DNA of 64,000 nucleotides, from NCBI RefSeq assembly GCF_040327995.1, contig NZ_JBEPIJ010000005.1, forward strand, positions 147,146 through 211,145. Direction: 5' to 3'. Each line of letters starts with the position of its first letter. The first letter of the stretch is position 1. Position numbers and translations under genes: made by a program. Below, one piece after another: positions 1-10,145 of this stretch. This DNA comes from Solimonas thermocellulolyticum. GTDB lineage: Bacteria > Pseudomonadota > Gammaproteobacteria > Nevskiales > Nevskiaceae. The notes under the pieces were generated by a model. The model saw only the letters and a list, made by a program, of their open reading frames with translations, did no database searches and was not told the origin of the DNA.

Positions 1-264
1 GCACGGGACTGCATCGCGCTCGAGGACTCCGAAATGGGTCTGGCGGCGGCAACCGCGGCCGGCGTCACCGCGGTCGTGACCGTGAATCGCGACACCATCG
101 GGCAGGACTTCGATGCGGCCGCGCTGGTGATGTCGAGTCTCGGCGAACCCGGTGCGCCGGCGCGGGTGCTGCGCGGCACGCTGCCGGGCGTGCCGTGGGT
201 GACGGTCGACGCGCTGCGCTGGATCCTCGATCACGCGAATCCACCGCAGGCTCAGGCCGCGTAA
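1..264 (+). CDS. HAD-superfamily hydrolase, C-terminal part
   Basis: This is the 3' end of a gene that begins before the window; frame 1 is open from base 1. The translation starts with the segment ALEDSEMGLAAATAAGV. In CbbY/phosphoglycolate-phosphatase-like HAD enzymes this is the acidic motif that binds Mg2+, followed by the helix that closes the core. The family dephosphorylates or isomerises small phosphorylated metabolites in the cytoplasm; the substrate cannot be told from this part. The catalytic nucleophile region is outside the window. The gene lies 58 bp before the three-gene set that follows, so it may be the first member of the same operon. Confidence 0.8.
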   Translation, partial: ARDCIALEDSEMGLAAATAAGVTAVVTVNRDTIGQDFDAAALVMSSLGEPGAPARVLRGTLPGVPWVTVDALRWILDHANPPQAQAA

Positions 265-322
265 AGGCGTTTGCCGACGGGCTGCCGATATACTGCGCCC
301 GGTTCGACGCGGCGGGGAGCGC

Positions 323-1918
323 ATGCGACGCTGGAACGGCTGGGGAGAAGAGGGCGACGAGTACGCGCTGAGCGATGATGCGCGCGCCTTCCTCGCCGCG
401 CGCATCGGACCGGGTCGGGCACCGCATGACGCCAGCTTGCAGCAAGTCGTCGAGCGCGTCGGGGCGAGCCGCCTGCCGTCGTCGGGGCACGGCTTCGAAA
501 CCGACGCCAAAATCCGCGTGCTGCATGCGCGCGGACAGAGTTTTCCGGACTGGATCGCGCTGCGCTGTGGCCGCATAGGGCCCTGTGCCGACGGCGTCGC
601 CCTGCCGTCGAGTCACGACGAGGCGGCGCAGGCCTTGGCCAGCGCGCGCAAGCTCGGGGCGATCGTCGTGCCCTATGGCGGTGGCACCAGCGTCGTCGGC
701 CATTTGAACGTCCCGGCGAGCGACCGCCCGGTGGTCAACATCTCGCTGGCGCGCATGAACCGTCTGATGGTGGTCGACGACAAGGCCTGGCTCGGGACCT
801 TCGGCGCCGGTACGCCGGGGCCGCAGGTGGAGGCGCAGCTTCGCGCGCACGGCTTCATGCTCGGCCATTTTCCGCAGTCGTATCCGTACTCGACGCTCGG
901 CGGCTGGGTGGTCACGCGCTCGTCCGGCCAGCAGTCGCTGCGCTACGGCCGTATCGAGCAGATGTTCGCGTCGGGACGATTGGCCACGCCGCGTGGTCAG
1001 TGGAGCGTCGGCGGGGTACCGGCTTCGTCGGCCGGGCCCGATCTGCGTGAAGTCGTGCTCGGTTCGGAAGGGCGCCTGGGTCTGCTCACCGAGGTGAGCG
1101 TGCGTCTGCGCCGCCTGCCGGAGGAGGAGAGTTTCCACGGCGTGTTTTTCCCGAACTGGGCTTCGGCGATCGATGCGGTGCGCGCGATGGTGCAGGCCGA
1201 TCTGCCGCTGTCGATGCTGCGCCTGTCCAACGAAGTCGAAACCGAAACGCAGTTGCGCCTCGCCGGTCATCCACAGTTGATCCTGTGGTTGCAGCGCTAC
1301 CTGGGCATGCGCGGCATCGACGAAGGCAAGTGCATGCTGATGCTCGGCGTCACCGGCACGCTGGCCGAATGCCGGCGCACGCGGCGCGACGCCCTGGCGA
1401 TCGCCAAGCGCCATCGCGGCGTGCATGTGGGCAAGGGCATGGGCAAGGCCTGGGTACGCAATCGTTTCCGTGGGCCCTTGCTGCGCAATGCACTGTGGGC
1501 ACTGGGCTACGGCGCCGACACCGTCGAGACCTGCGTCAACTGGCCCAAGGCGACCGCGCTCATGCGCGCGATCGAACAGGCGGCGCACGATGCGCTGGCC
1601 GGCGACGACGAACGCATCCACGCTTTCACGCACCTGTCGCACGTGTACCGGCAGGGTTGCAGCATCTACTCGACCTTCGTGTTCCGTTCGGCCGGCGATG
1701 CCGATGCCGATCTCGAACGCTGGCGCAAGCTCAAGACGCGGGTGTCCGAGGTGATCGTCGCGCACGGCGGCACGATCAGTCATCAACACGGTGTCGGTGT
1801 CGATCACGCAGCGTATCTGCCGGCGGAGAAGGGCGCGCTGGGCATGGACCTGCTGCGTGCCGTCGCCCGCGAGGTCGATCCCGACGGCATGATGAATCCG
1901 GGCAAGCTGTTTACATGA
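323..1918 (+). CDS. FAD-linked oxidase, alkylglycerone-phosphate synthase-like
   Basis: A 531-residue flavoprotein. The FAD-binding (PCMH-type) segment PYGGGTSVVGHLNV lies near residues 117-130, followed by the typical GSEGRLGLLTEV strand near 248. The C-terminal motif HQHGVGVDH near 488 and the ending DPDGMMNPGKL match the FAD-oxidase C-terminal domain of the alkyl-dihydroxyacetonephosphate synthase family. Eukaryotic members make ether lipids by swapping an acyl for an alkyl chain; bacterial relatives are mostly uncharacterised and may oxidise hydroxy acids. It is followed within 12 bp by a GlpD-like dehydrogenase and then a sugar kinase, which suggests a phosphorylated glycerol-like substrate. 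The exact reaction is unknown. Confidence 0.85.
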   Translation: MRRWNGWGEEGDEYALSDDARAFLAARIGPGRAPHDASLQQVVERVGASRLPSSGHGFETDAKIRVLHARGQSFPDWIALRCGRIGPCADGVALPSSHDEAAQALASARKLGAIVVPYGGGTSVVGHLNVPASDRPVVNISLARMNRLMVVDDKAWLGTFGAGTPGPQVEAQLRAHGFMLGHFPQSYPYSTLGGWVVTRSSGQQSLRYGRIEQMFASGRLATPRGQWSVGGVPASSAGPDLREVVLGSEGRLGLLTEVSVRLRRLPEEESFHGVFFPNWASAIDAVRAMVQADLPLSMLRLSNEVETETQLRLAGHPQLILWLQRYLGMRGIDEGKCMLMLGVTGTLAECRRTRRDALAIAKRHRGVHVGKGMGKAWVRNRFRGPLLRNALWALGYGADTVETCVNWPKATALMRAIEQAAHDALAGDDERIHAFTHLSHVYRQGCSIYSTFVFRSAGDADADLERWRKLKTRVSEVIVAHGGTISHQHGVGVDHAAYLPAEKGALGMDLLRAVAREVDPDGMMNPGKLFT

Positions 1919-1930
1919 GCGAGCGTGCGG

Positions 1931-3462
<1,532 letters not shown>

Positions 3463-3463
<1 letters not shown>

Positions 3464-5019
3464 TGCCAAAGCATCTGCTCGCGCTGGACGTTGGCACACA
3501 GAGCGCCCGCGCGCTGGTGTTCGATGCGCGGGGCGAGCTGCTCGGCAAGGCGCAGCAGGCCTTCGAGCCGGTCTACGTCTCGCCGCAGCCGGGCTGGGCC
3601 GAGCAGGATCCGGAGCGCTACTGGGCGGCGATGTGTGCCTGCAGCCGCCAGCTCTGGTGCGACGGCCTGCGGCCGGACGACATCGCCGCATTGGCCCTGA
3701 CCACGCAGCGCGCGACGATGATCTGCGTCGACGCCGCCGGACGGGTGTTGCGGCCGGCGATCGTCTGGCTCGATCAGCGCCGCTGTACCGTGCCGCCGCG
3801 GCTGTCGGCGTTCTGGCGCGCAGCGTTCCGCGTCGCCGGCGCCACGTCGCTGATCGCGCACTTGCAGCGCGAGGCCGACGCCAACTGGCTGGCGCAGCAC
3901 GAACCGGCGCTGTGGCGCCAGACGAGTAAGTTTTTGTTCCTGTCCGGCTGGCTGACCCAGCGGCTGGTCGGCGCGTACGTGGATTCGGCCGGCTGCCAGG
4001 TTGGCTTCGTGCCCTTCGATTACAAGCGTCTCGACTGGGCCGGTCCGCGCGATTTCAAATGGCAGGCAATCGCACTGCGCCGCGATCAGTTGCCGGATCT
4101 GGTGGCGCCCGGCGCGCCACTGGGCGCGCTGACGCCGGCGGCCGCCGAAGCCCTGGGTGTGCCGCCGGGCTTGCCGCTGATCGCCGCTGCCGCTGACAAG
4201 GCCTGCGAGGTGCTCGGCAGCGGCGCGACCACGCCCGATACTGCCCAGCTCAGCTTCGGCACGACGGCGACGATCAACACCACGCAGCCGCGCTATATCG
4301 AAGTGCAACGCATGCTGCCGGCGTACCCGGCGGCGATACCGGGTGCCTGGAACACCGAGATCCAGATCTATCGCGGGTTCTGGATGGTGTCCTGGTTCAA
4401 GCGCGAGTTCGCGCATCGCGAACAGGCACTTGCGGCCGAGCGTGGCGTTGCCGTCGAAGCGCTGTTCGACGAGTTGGTCGCCAGCGTGCCCGCGGGCTCG
4501 ATGGGTTTGATGCTGCAGCCGTACTGGTCGCCGGGCGTGCGCGATCCGGGACCGGAGGCCAAGGGCGGTATCATCGGCTTTGGTGACGTGCACACCCGCG
4601 CGCACTTCTACCGCGCGATCCTCGAAGGCCTGGTCTATGGTCTGCGCGCCGGACGCGACGAGATCGAGCGTCGCACCGGCGTGCTGATACGGCGGCTGCT
4701 GGTTTCGGGCGGTGGTTCGCAGTCGGACCAGGCGATGCAGATCACCGCCGACATCTTCGGCCTGCCGGCCGAGCGGCCGCCGATCTACGAGACGTCGGCG
4801 CTGGGCGCGGCGATCAACGCCGCGGTCGGGCTCGGCTGGTATCGCCATCACCGGGACGCGGTGGCGGCGATGACCCGCAAGGGCAAGGTATTCGAGCCTC
4901 AGCCGCAGGTCGCAGCGCTCTACGACGCCCTTTACCGCGAGGTCTATCGACGCATGTACGCGCGCCTGCAGCCGCTGTATGCGCGCATCCGCCGTATCAC
5001 CGGCTATCCGCCGCCGTAG
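3463..5019 (+). CDS. FGGY-family carbohydrate kinase
   Basis: A 518-residue sugar or polyol kinase. The N-terminal phosphate-binding motif LALDVGTQSARALVFD lies at about residues 5-20. The second ATPase half carries the glycine-rich segment SGGGSQSDQAMQITADIFG near 416-433, typical of FGGY_C. Family members phosphorylate glycerol, xylulose, erythritol and similar compounds with ATP. The start at 3463 is fixed by the one-base overlap with the glpD stop. Together with the upstream dehydrogenase this looks like a kinase plus dehydrogenase pair for a polyol, but the glycerol kinase signature is not clear enough to call GlpK. The 3' end overlaps the convergent DUF962 gene by 16 bp. Confidence 0.85.
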
Positions 5020-5381
5020 GCCCGGGAACTGGCGCCACCGCCGACGATGCGCCACCACGCACCGCTGATCACATAGCGCGGAAAGTTCACGAACTGCTCG
5101 GCAACGAGGCGTTGCACGAAGACCCAGACCCCGGCCCAGGGTTCGGGGGGGACGGCCTCGCGATCATGCCCGAGGCCCTGCAGGAACACCGACACGACCA
5201 TCAGCAGCACGCCGTCGAAGGCGGCGACCAAGCCTTGGAACAGCAGCGCGGCGAGAGAATCGAGGGCGCCCCACCAGAACAGCGGCACGGCGAGGATGTG
5301 CAGGATGAGGTTGCCTCGGTCCTGATGGCGCTCGGCATAGCCGGCCCACTGGGCTTCGAGCAGGGTGGTAAAGGTGGTCAA
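5004..5381 (-). CDS. Mpo1-like (DUF962) small membrane protein
   Basis: A 125-residue protein with the DUF962/Mpo1 signature near its N-terminus: WAGYAERHQDRGNLILH, with spaced histidines and the RGN motif, followed by two or three hydrophobic segments. The yeast member Mpo1 is an iron-dependent dioxygenase in the alpha-oxidation of 2-hydroxy fatty acids; the bacterial proteins are mostly uncharacterised. The ATG overlaps the queF stop by 4 nt, so the two genes form a short operon on the minus strand even though their functions are not obviously linked. Confidence 0.75.
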   Translation of the reverse strand: MTTFTTLLEAQWAGYAERHQDRGNLILHILAVPLFWWGALDSLAALLFQGLVAAFDGVLLMVVSVFLQGLGHDREAVPPEPWAGVWVFVQRLVAEQFVNFPRYVISGAWWRIVGGGASSRAYGGG

Positions 5382-5800
5382 GGCGTGCTCCCGGCTCCTG
5401 TTGGATCGACGTGCCAGGCCGGTGGTGGCAGGCTGCCGTTCCAGCCGGGCTGGCGGTGTTCGACCGACACGTGGGTGTAGATGCCGCCGCGGACGTTGAA
5501 CACCGCGGTCAGGCGCATGAAGCGCGGCTTTGTCGCGGCGACCAGGTCGTCGAGGATCTCGTTGGTCACTGCCTCGTGAAACTTACCTTCGTCTCGGAAG
5601 CTCCAGATGTAGAGCTTGAGCGACTTGAGCTCGACGCACAGCCGATCCGCGACGTATTCGAGGTACAGCGTGCCGAAATCCGGCTGGCCGGTCTTGGGGC
5701 ACAGGCAGGTGAACTCCGGGATGCGCATGCGGATCGCGAAATCGCGCTGTGGTGCCGGATTCGGAAAGGTTTCGAGGGATTTGCTCGGCTGGGTCGACAT
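5378..5800 (-). CDS. queF: NADPH-dependent preQ0 reductase QueF
   Basis: A 140-residue single-domain QueF. It reduces the nitrile of 7-cyano-7-deazaguanine (preQ0) to the amine preQ1 in queuosine tRNA modification. The catalytic segment FTCLCPKTGQPDF is present (Cys34 as nucleophile, Asp41 as proton donor). So are the NADPH-binding motif ELKSLKLY and the substrate-binding EGKFHEA histidine and glutamate. The length fits the short unimodal type rather than the two-domain E. coli type. ATG at 5800 is preferred over a GTG one codon upstream. The gene is divergent from smc across about 120 bp. Confidence 0.95.
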   Translation of the reverse strand: MSTQPSKSLETFPNPAPQRDFAIRMRIPEFTCLCPKTGQPDFGTLYLEYVADRLCVELKSLKLYIWSFRDEGKFHEAVTNEILDDLVAATKPRFMRLTAVFNVRGGIYTHVSVEHRQPGWNGSLPPPAWHVDPTGAGSTP

Positions 5801-5922
5801 CACCGACGGCAGGCCAGTGGACGGGCTGGCCGCTTAATTTACACTACGCGCCCCGCGCACTTCCGTGCCGTTCTCCACTCAAAACACCGCGCCCGCGTCA
5901 GGCGCAAGAGCATTCGATCCGC

Positions 5923-8900
5923 ATGCGCCTTTCAGGCATCAAGCTCGCCGGCTTCAAATCCTTCGTGGACGCCATGCACTTGCCGCTGCCGGTGAACCTC
6001 ACTGCGATCGTCGGCCCCAACGGTTGCGGCAAGTCCAACATCATCGACGCCGTGCGCTGGGTGTTGGGCGAGACCAGCATGAAGAATCTGCGCTCCTCGG
6101 ACGCCGAGGACGTGATCTTCAACGGCTCGAAGACGCGCAAACCGGTGGGCCGCGCGTCGGTGGAACTGCTGTTCGACAACAGCGACGGCACCATCGGCGG
6201 CCCGTACGCCGCGTACAGCGAAATCTCGGTCCGCCGCGAGCTGACGCGTGAGGGCGGGTCGCAGTACTACCTCAACGGTGCCAAGTGCCTGAAGCGCGAT
6301 GTCACCGACCTGTTCCTCGGCACCGGTCTGGGCGGCAAGAACCAGTACGCGATCATCGAACAGGGCATGGTCTCGCGCATGATCGAGGCCAAGCCCGAGG
6401 AGCTGCGCCACTGGCTCGAAGAGGCAGCCGGCATCTCCAGATACAAGGACCGCCGCCGCGAAACCGAGTCGAGAATCAGGCAGACCCGAGAGAATCTCTC
6501 GCGTCTCAATGATTTGCGATCAGAAATTCAGCAAAGACTCGAAGTTCTGACCAAGCAGGCGGCGAACGCGGAGAAGTACAAGGCCGCCAAGGCCGAGGAA
6601 CGCCAGCTGCGCGCCGAGATCCTGGCGCTGCGCATGCGTCAGTTCGACGAGCAGTGCAGCGGACACGAGACGGCGATCGCCGAGCTGGAACGCGCGCTCG
6701 ACGCGGCGCGGACCAGAGTCGGCGAGCTCGCCGAGGCGCGCCTGCGCGCAGAGATCGAAAGCCGCGCGCTCGCCAACCGTCTGGGCGAAGAGCAGAGCCG
6801 AGTCTACGAAGCCGAGGCACGGCTCGCGCGCCAGGAGCAGAGCTTGCAGCATGCCCTGGAGCTCAAGCAGCTCAAGGTCCGCGAGCTCGATCAGATCGCG
6901 CGCCAGCTCGCCGAACTCGACGCGCGCGGGGGGCGCGAGCAGCAGCGGCTCGAAGAGGCTCGCCGCCAACTCGCCGAACTCGAACGCCGGGTCGCCGATG
7001 CCGAGCGCATCGAGGTGGAGGCGCAGTCCGCGGTGCTCGCGGCCGAGGAAGAGGCGCAGGAACAACAGCGGCGCTGGGACGCATTCGTGCAGGACGCCGA
7101 GACGCCGCTATCACAGACCGAGGCCGAGCGTGTGCGCGTGCAGCAGCTCGAGCGCGCGCGCTTCCAGAACGACGAGCGGCTGCGCCGGCTGCAGGCCGAG
7201 CTGGCGCAGATCCACATCGAACCGATCCGAGAGAGCCTCGTCGAGGCCGATCGCGAGCTGGCAGCGCTCAACGCCGAACTGGCTGATGCCGACGAGCGCC
7301 TGCGGGACATGGACGCGCAACTACAGCAGTGGCGCGACGAGCGCAGCGCCGCAGAAGCCGCGCTACACGAGGCCCGCCAACAACTGCAGGCCGCACGTGG
7401 CCGCGTCGCCTCGCTCGAAACCTTGCAGCAAGCAGCGCTGCGCGAAGACGATGCCAGCCTCAACCAGTGGTTGGCACACAACGGTCTTGGCGCGTGTCCG
7501 CGCCTGGCGGCCGCGCTGCAGGTCGATGACGGCTGGGACGACGCCGTCGAGCAGGTGCTCGAAGGCCTGCTGCAGGCGCCGGTGGTGCCCGATTTCGCCA
7601 ACCGAGTCCGGGCGCTGCACCCGCCCGACGCCGGGATCGCGCTCCTCGCCGACACCACCGCGCGCGGTACGCACGGCCTCGCCGCCCAGGTCAGCGGGCC
7701 GCAGGCGGTGATCGATCTGCTGCACGGCATTCACACCGCCGAGAGTCTGGACCAGGCCGAGGCGCTGCTGCCGACACTAGCCGCCGGCGAATCGGTGATC
7801 ACGCGCGACGGCATCTGGTGCGGTGCGCAGTTCCGCCGTTATCCGCGCCGCGGCGGTGCCGAGGGCGGCGTGATCGCGCGCAGCCAGTTGCTCAAGCAGC
7901 TCAAGGTACAGGTCGAGACCCAGCAGCGACAGGTGCTCGACCGCGAACAGGCGCTCGGCGAGCTGCGTGCGCGCATCCACGCGGCCGAACAGGCGCGGCG
8001 CGACACCTCGTCGAAGTTCGACCAATTGCGCCACCGTCAGGCGCAGAAGCTGGCGTTCCGCCAGGCGCAGGCGGTGCGTCTGGAACAGGCGCAGCAGCGT
8101 TTCGAAGCGCTCAGCCAGGAGATCGAGTCACTCGATCGCGCCCGCGAGCAGCAGGCGGAAGAACTCGAAACCGCGCGTACGCGCCTGTCGTCGCTCGAGC
8201 AGATCGCGCAGGAGCTGCGCGACAAGCGCGCGACGATGCAGCAGAGCCTGCAGCGCGCACGTGATGCCGTGGCGCGTGCACGCCATCAGGCACTGCAGGC
8301 GCAGCAGGCGCGCAACGGCCTGCAGGTGCAGCTCGCCGGTGCGCGCAGTGCGCTGGCGGCGCTGGCGCAGGCGATCACCGACGTCGAGGCTGCGCGGGAA
8401 GCGCTTCTGGCACGGCGGCTCGAAGAGGAACGCCACGCCGCCGAACTCGATGCGCCGCTGCAGAACCAGGCCGGCGACGTCGAGCAGGCGCGTGCAGCGG
8501 TCGAGACGGCGCGCGCCGGTCTGCGCGGCGTCCGCGAGCAGGTCGAAGCGGCCGAGCGGACGTTGCTACAAGCCACGGAGGCGGCGCGCGCGGCCGATGC
8601 CGAGAAGGACGCGGCCATGGAGCGGTTGCAGCAGGCCAGACTGGAGTTTGAGAACCTGCGTGCGCACCGCGACAGTCTGAACGAGCAGATCGCCGAAACC
8701 GGCTTCGAGCGTGAGGCGCTGTTCGCCGGGCTCGCCGAGGACGCGACGCTGGCGAACTGGGAGGACCGGCTCGGCGTCGTGCTGCGGCGTATCGAGCGGC
8801 TCGGCGCGATCAATCTGGCTGCGATCGAGGAGCTGGAGGAGGCGCGCGCGCGCGAGGCTTATCTCGCCGAGCAGCACGCCGACCTGCACAGCGCGCTGGA

Positions 8901-9429
8901 GACGCTCGAAGAGGCGATTCGCAGAATCGACACCGAGACCAAGGAGCTGTTCCGCCAGACCTTCGACAAGGTCGATGCGATGTTCCGCGATCGCTTCCCT
9001 AAGCTGTTCGGCGGCGGCGAGGCCTATCTGGAACTGACCGGCGAGGATTTGCTCGATACCGGCGTGCGCGTGATGGCGCGTCCGCCGGGCAAGCGCAATT
9101 CCACCATCCACCTGCTGTCCGGCGGCGAGAAGGCGATGACCGCGGTGGCGCTGCTGCTGGCCCTGTTCCAGCTCAATCCAGCGCCGTTCTGCCTGATGGA
9201 CGAGGTCGACGCGCCGCTCGACGACGCCAATGTCGGCCGCTTCTGCGAGGTGGTCCGCGAAATGTCGCAGAACGTGCAGTTCATTATCATCACGCACAAC
9301 AAGATCACCATGGAGCTGGCGCGTCAGTTGCACGGAGTGACCATGCAGGAGCCGGGCGTCTCGCGCCTGGTCAGCGTGGACATCGAGCAGGCCGTCGAGC
9401 TGGCGACCGAGCAGGGAACGAAGGAATGA
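5923..9429 (+). CDS. smc: Chromosome segregation protein SMC
   Basis: A 1168-residue SMC ATPase, the core of the bacterial condensin that compacts and segregates the chromosome. The Walker A motif GPNGCGKSN lies near residue 32. Two very long coiled-coil arms rich in Glu, Gln, Arg and Ala flank a hinge near residues 525-640. The ABC signature LLSGGEKAM is near 1064 and Walker B, CLMDEVDAPLDD, near 1090. The start MRLSGIKLAGFKSF is the conserved family start; the frame is open further upstream but there is no reason to use it. The stop overlaps zipA by 4 nt (ATGA). Its partners scpA and scpB are also in this window, near 15-16.5 kb. Confidence 0.97.
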   Translation: MRLSGIKLAGFKSFVDAMHLPLPVNLTAIVGPNGCGKSNIIDAVRWVLGETSMKNLRSSDAEDVIFNGSKTRKPVGRASVELLFDNSDGTIGGPYAAYSEISVRRELTREGGSQYYLNGAKCLKRDVTDLFLGTGLGGKNQYAIIEQGMVSRMIEAKPEELRHWLEEAAGISRYKDRRRETESRIRQTRENLSRLNDLRSEIQQRLEVLTKQAANAEKYKAAKAEERQLRAEILALRMRQFDEQCSGHETAIAELERALDAARTRVGELAEARLRAEIESRALANRLGEEQSRVYEAEARLARQEQSLQHALELKQLKVRELDQIARQLAELDARGGREQQRLEEARRQLAELERRVADAERIEVEAQSAVLAAEEEAQEQQRRWDAFVQDAETPLSQTEAERVRVQQLERARFQNDERLRRLQAELAQIHIEPIRESLVEADRELAALNAELADADERLRDMDAQLQQWRDERSAAEAALHEARQQLQAARGRVASLETLQQAALREDDASLNQWLAHNGLGACPRLAAALQVDDGWDDAVEQVLEGLLQAPVVPDFANRVRALHPPDAGIALLADTTARGTHGLAAQVSGPQAVIDLLHGIHTAESLDQAEALLPTLAAGESVITRDGIWCGAQFRRYPRRGGAEGGVIARSQLLKQLKVQVETQQRQVLDREQALGELRARIHAAEQARRDTSSKFDQLRHRQAQKLAFRQAQAVRLEQAQQRFEALSQEIESLDRAREQQAEELETARTRLSSLEQIAQELRDKRATMQQSLQRARDAVARARHQALQAQQARNGLQVQLAGARSALAALAQAITDVEAAREALLARRLEEERHAAELDAPLQNQAGDVEQARAAVETARAGLRGVREQVEAAERTLLQATEAARAADAEKDAAMERLQQARLEFENLRAHRDSLNEQIAETGFEREALFAGLAEDATLANWEDRLGVVLRRIERLGAINLAAIEELEEARAREAYLAEQHADLHSALETLEEAIRRIDTETKELFRQTFDKVDAMFRDRFPKLFGGGEAYLELTGEDLLDTGVRVMARPPGKRNSTIHLLSGGEKAMTAVALLLALFQLNPAPFCLMDEVDAPLDDANVGRFCEVVREMSQNVQFIIITHNKITMELARQLHGVTMQEPGVSRLVSVDIEQAVELATEQGTKE

Positions 9430-10133
9430 GTCCGACGCAGTGGGCGCTTCTGATCGTGGGCGCGGTCGCCGTCGTCGCGATCTATTGGTTCAGTCGTCGC
9501 GAACGGCCCGCTTCGCGCCGCCGCAGCGAGGCGCCGGTGAAGGCGCTCAAGCTGCCGGGCTCGGCGTCCGGCGGCGGCAGCGACCAGATGGACATGTTCT
9601 CGCGCTTCGGCGAGTTCGACGAATTCGGTGTCGGCAAGCCGCGCAAGCGCGTATCCCCGGACCTGGGCAGCGGTGCGCCGGCGGCTGGCGGGCAGAGCGC
9701 GGTGGCCGCAGCGGCGCAGCCGCAGGAGAAGATCGTCGCCCTGCTGATCGCCGAACGCGAGGGCACGGCAATCTTCGGCGAGCGTATCCACGCCGCGTTG
9801 CAGGCGCAGGGTCTGCAGTTCGGCGAGCGCAAGATCTATCACCGCTTCGCCCGTGGCGTGCCCGTGTTTTCGGTCGCCAGCCTGATCAAGCCCGGGTATC
9901 TCGACCCGGCGCAGCGTCGCGAGTTTTCGACGCCGGGGCTGTCGGTGTTCATGGTGTTGCCGGGGCCGACGGCGCCCGAAGAAGCCATCGCCGACATGTT
10001 CCTGACCGCGCGCGCGCTCGCGCGGGAGCTCAATGCCGACGTCTACGACAGCAACCGCGAGCTGCTGACCGCCGCGGCGGAAAGCGCGATCGTCGCCGAC
10101 GTCAAGGCCTGGGCGCAGCGGCACGGGCTCTAG
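9426..10133 (+). CDS. zipA: Cell division protein ZipA
   Basis: A 235-residue protein with an N-terminal membrane anchor (residues 5-22, WALLIVGAVAVVAIYWF), a basic juxtamembrane stretch RRERPASRRR, a short linker, and the C-terminal ZipA domain from about residue 100. ZipA tethers FtsZ protofilaments to the inner membrane during division through that domain, and is restricted to Gammaproteobacteria. The linker is short compared with E. coli ZipA (328 residues). The gene overlaps smc by 4 nt and is followed 12 bp later by ligA, an order found in many gammaproteobacteria. Confidence 0.93.
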   Translation: MSPTQWALLIVGAVAVVAIYWFSRRERPASRRRSEAPVKALKLPGSASGGGSDQMDMFSRFGEFDEFGVGKPRKRVSPDLGSGAPAAGGQSAVAAAAQPQEKIVALLIAEREGTAIFGERIHAALQAQGLQFGERKIYHRFARGVPVFSVASLIKPGYLDPAQRREFSTPGLSVFMVLPGPTAPEEAIADMFLTARALARELNADVYDSNRELLTAAAESAIVADVKAWAQRHGL

Positions 10134-10145
10134 GGGCGCAGGGCC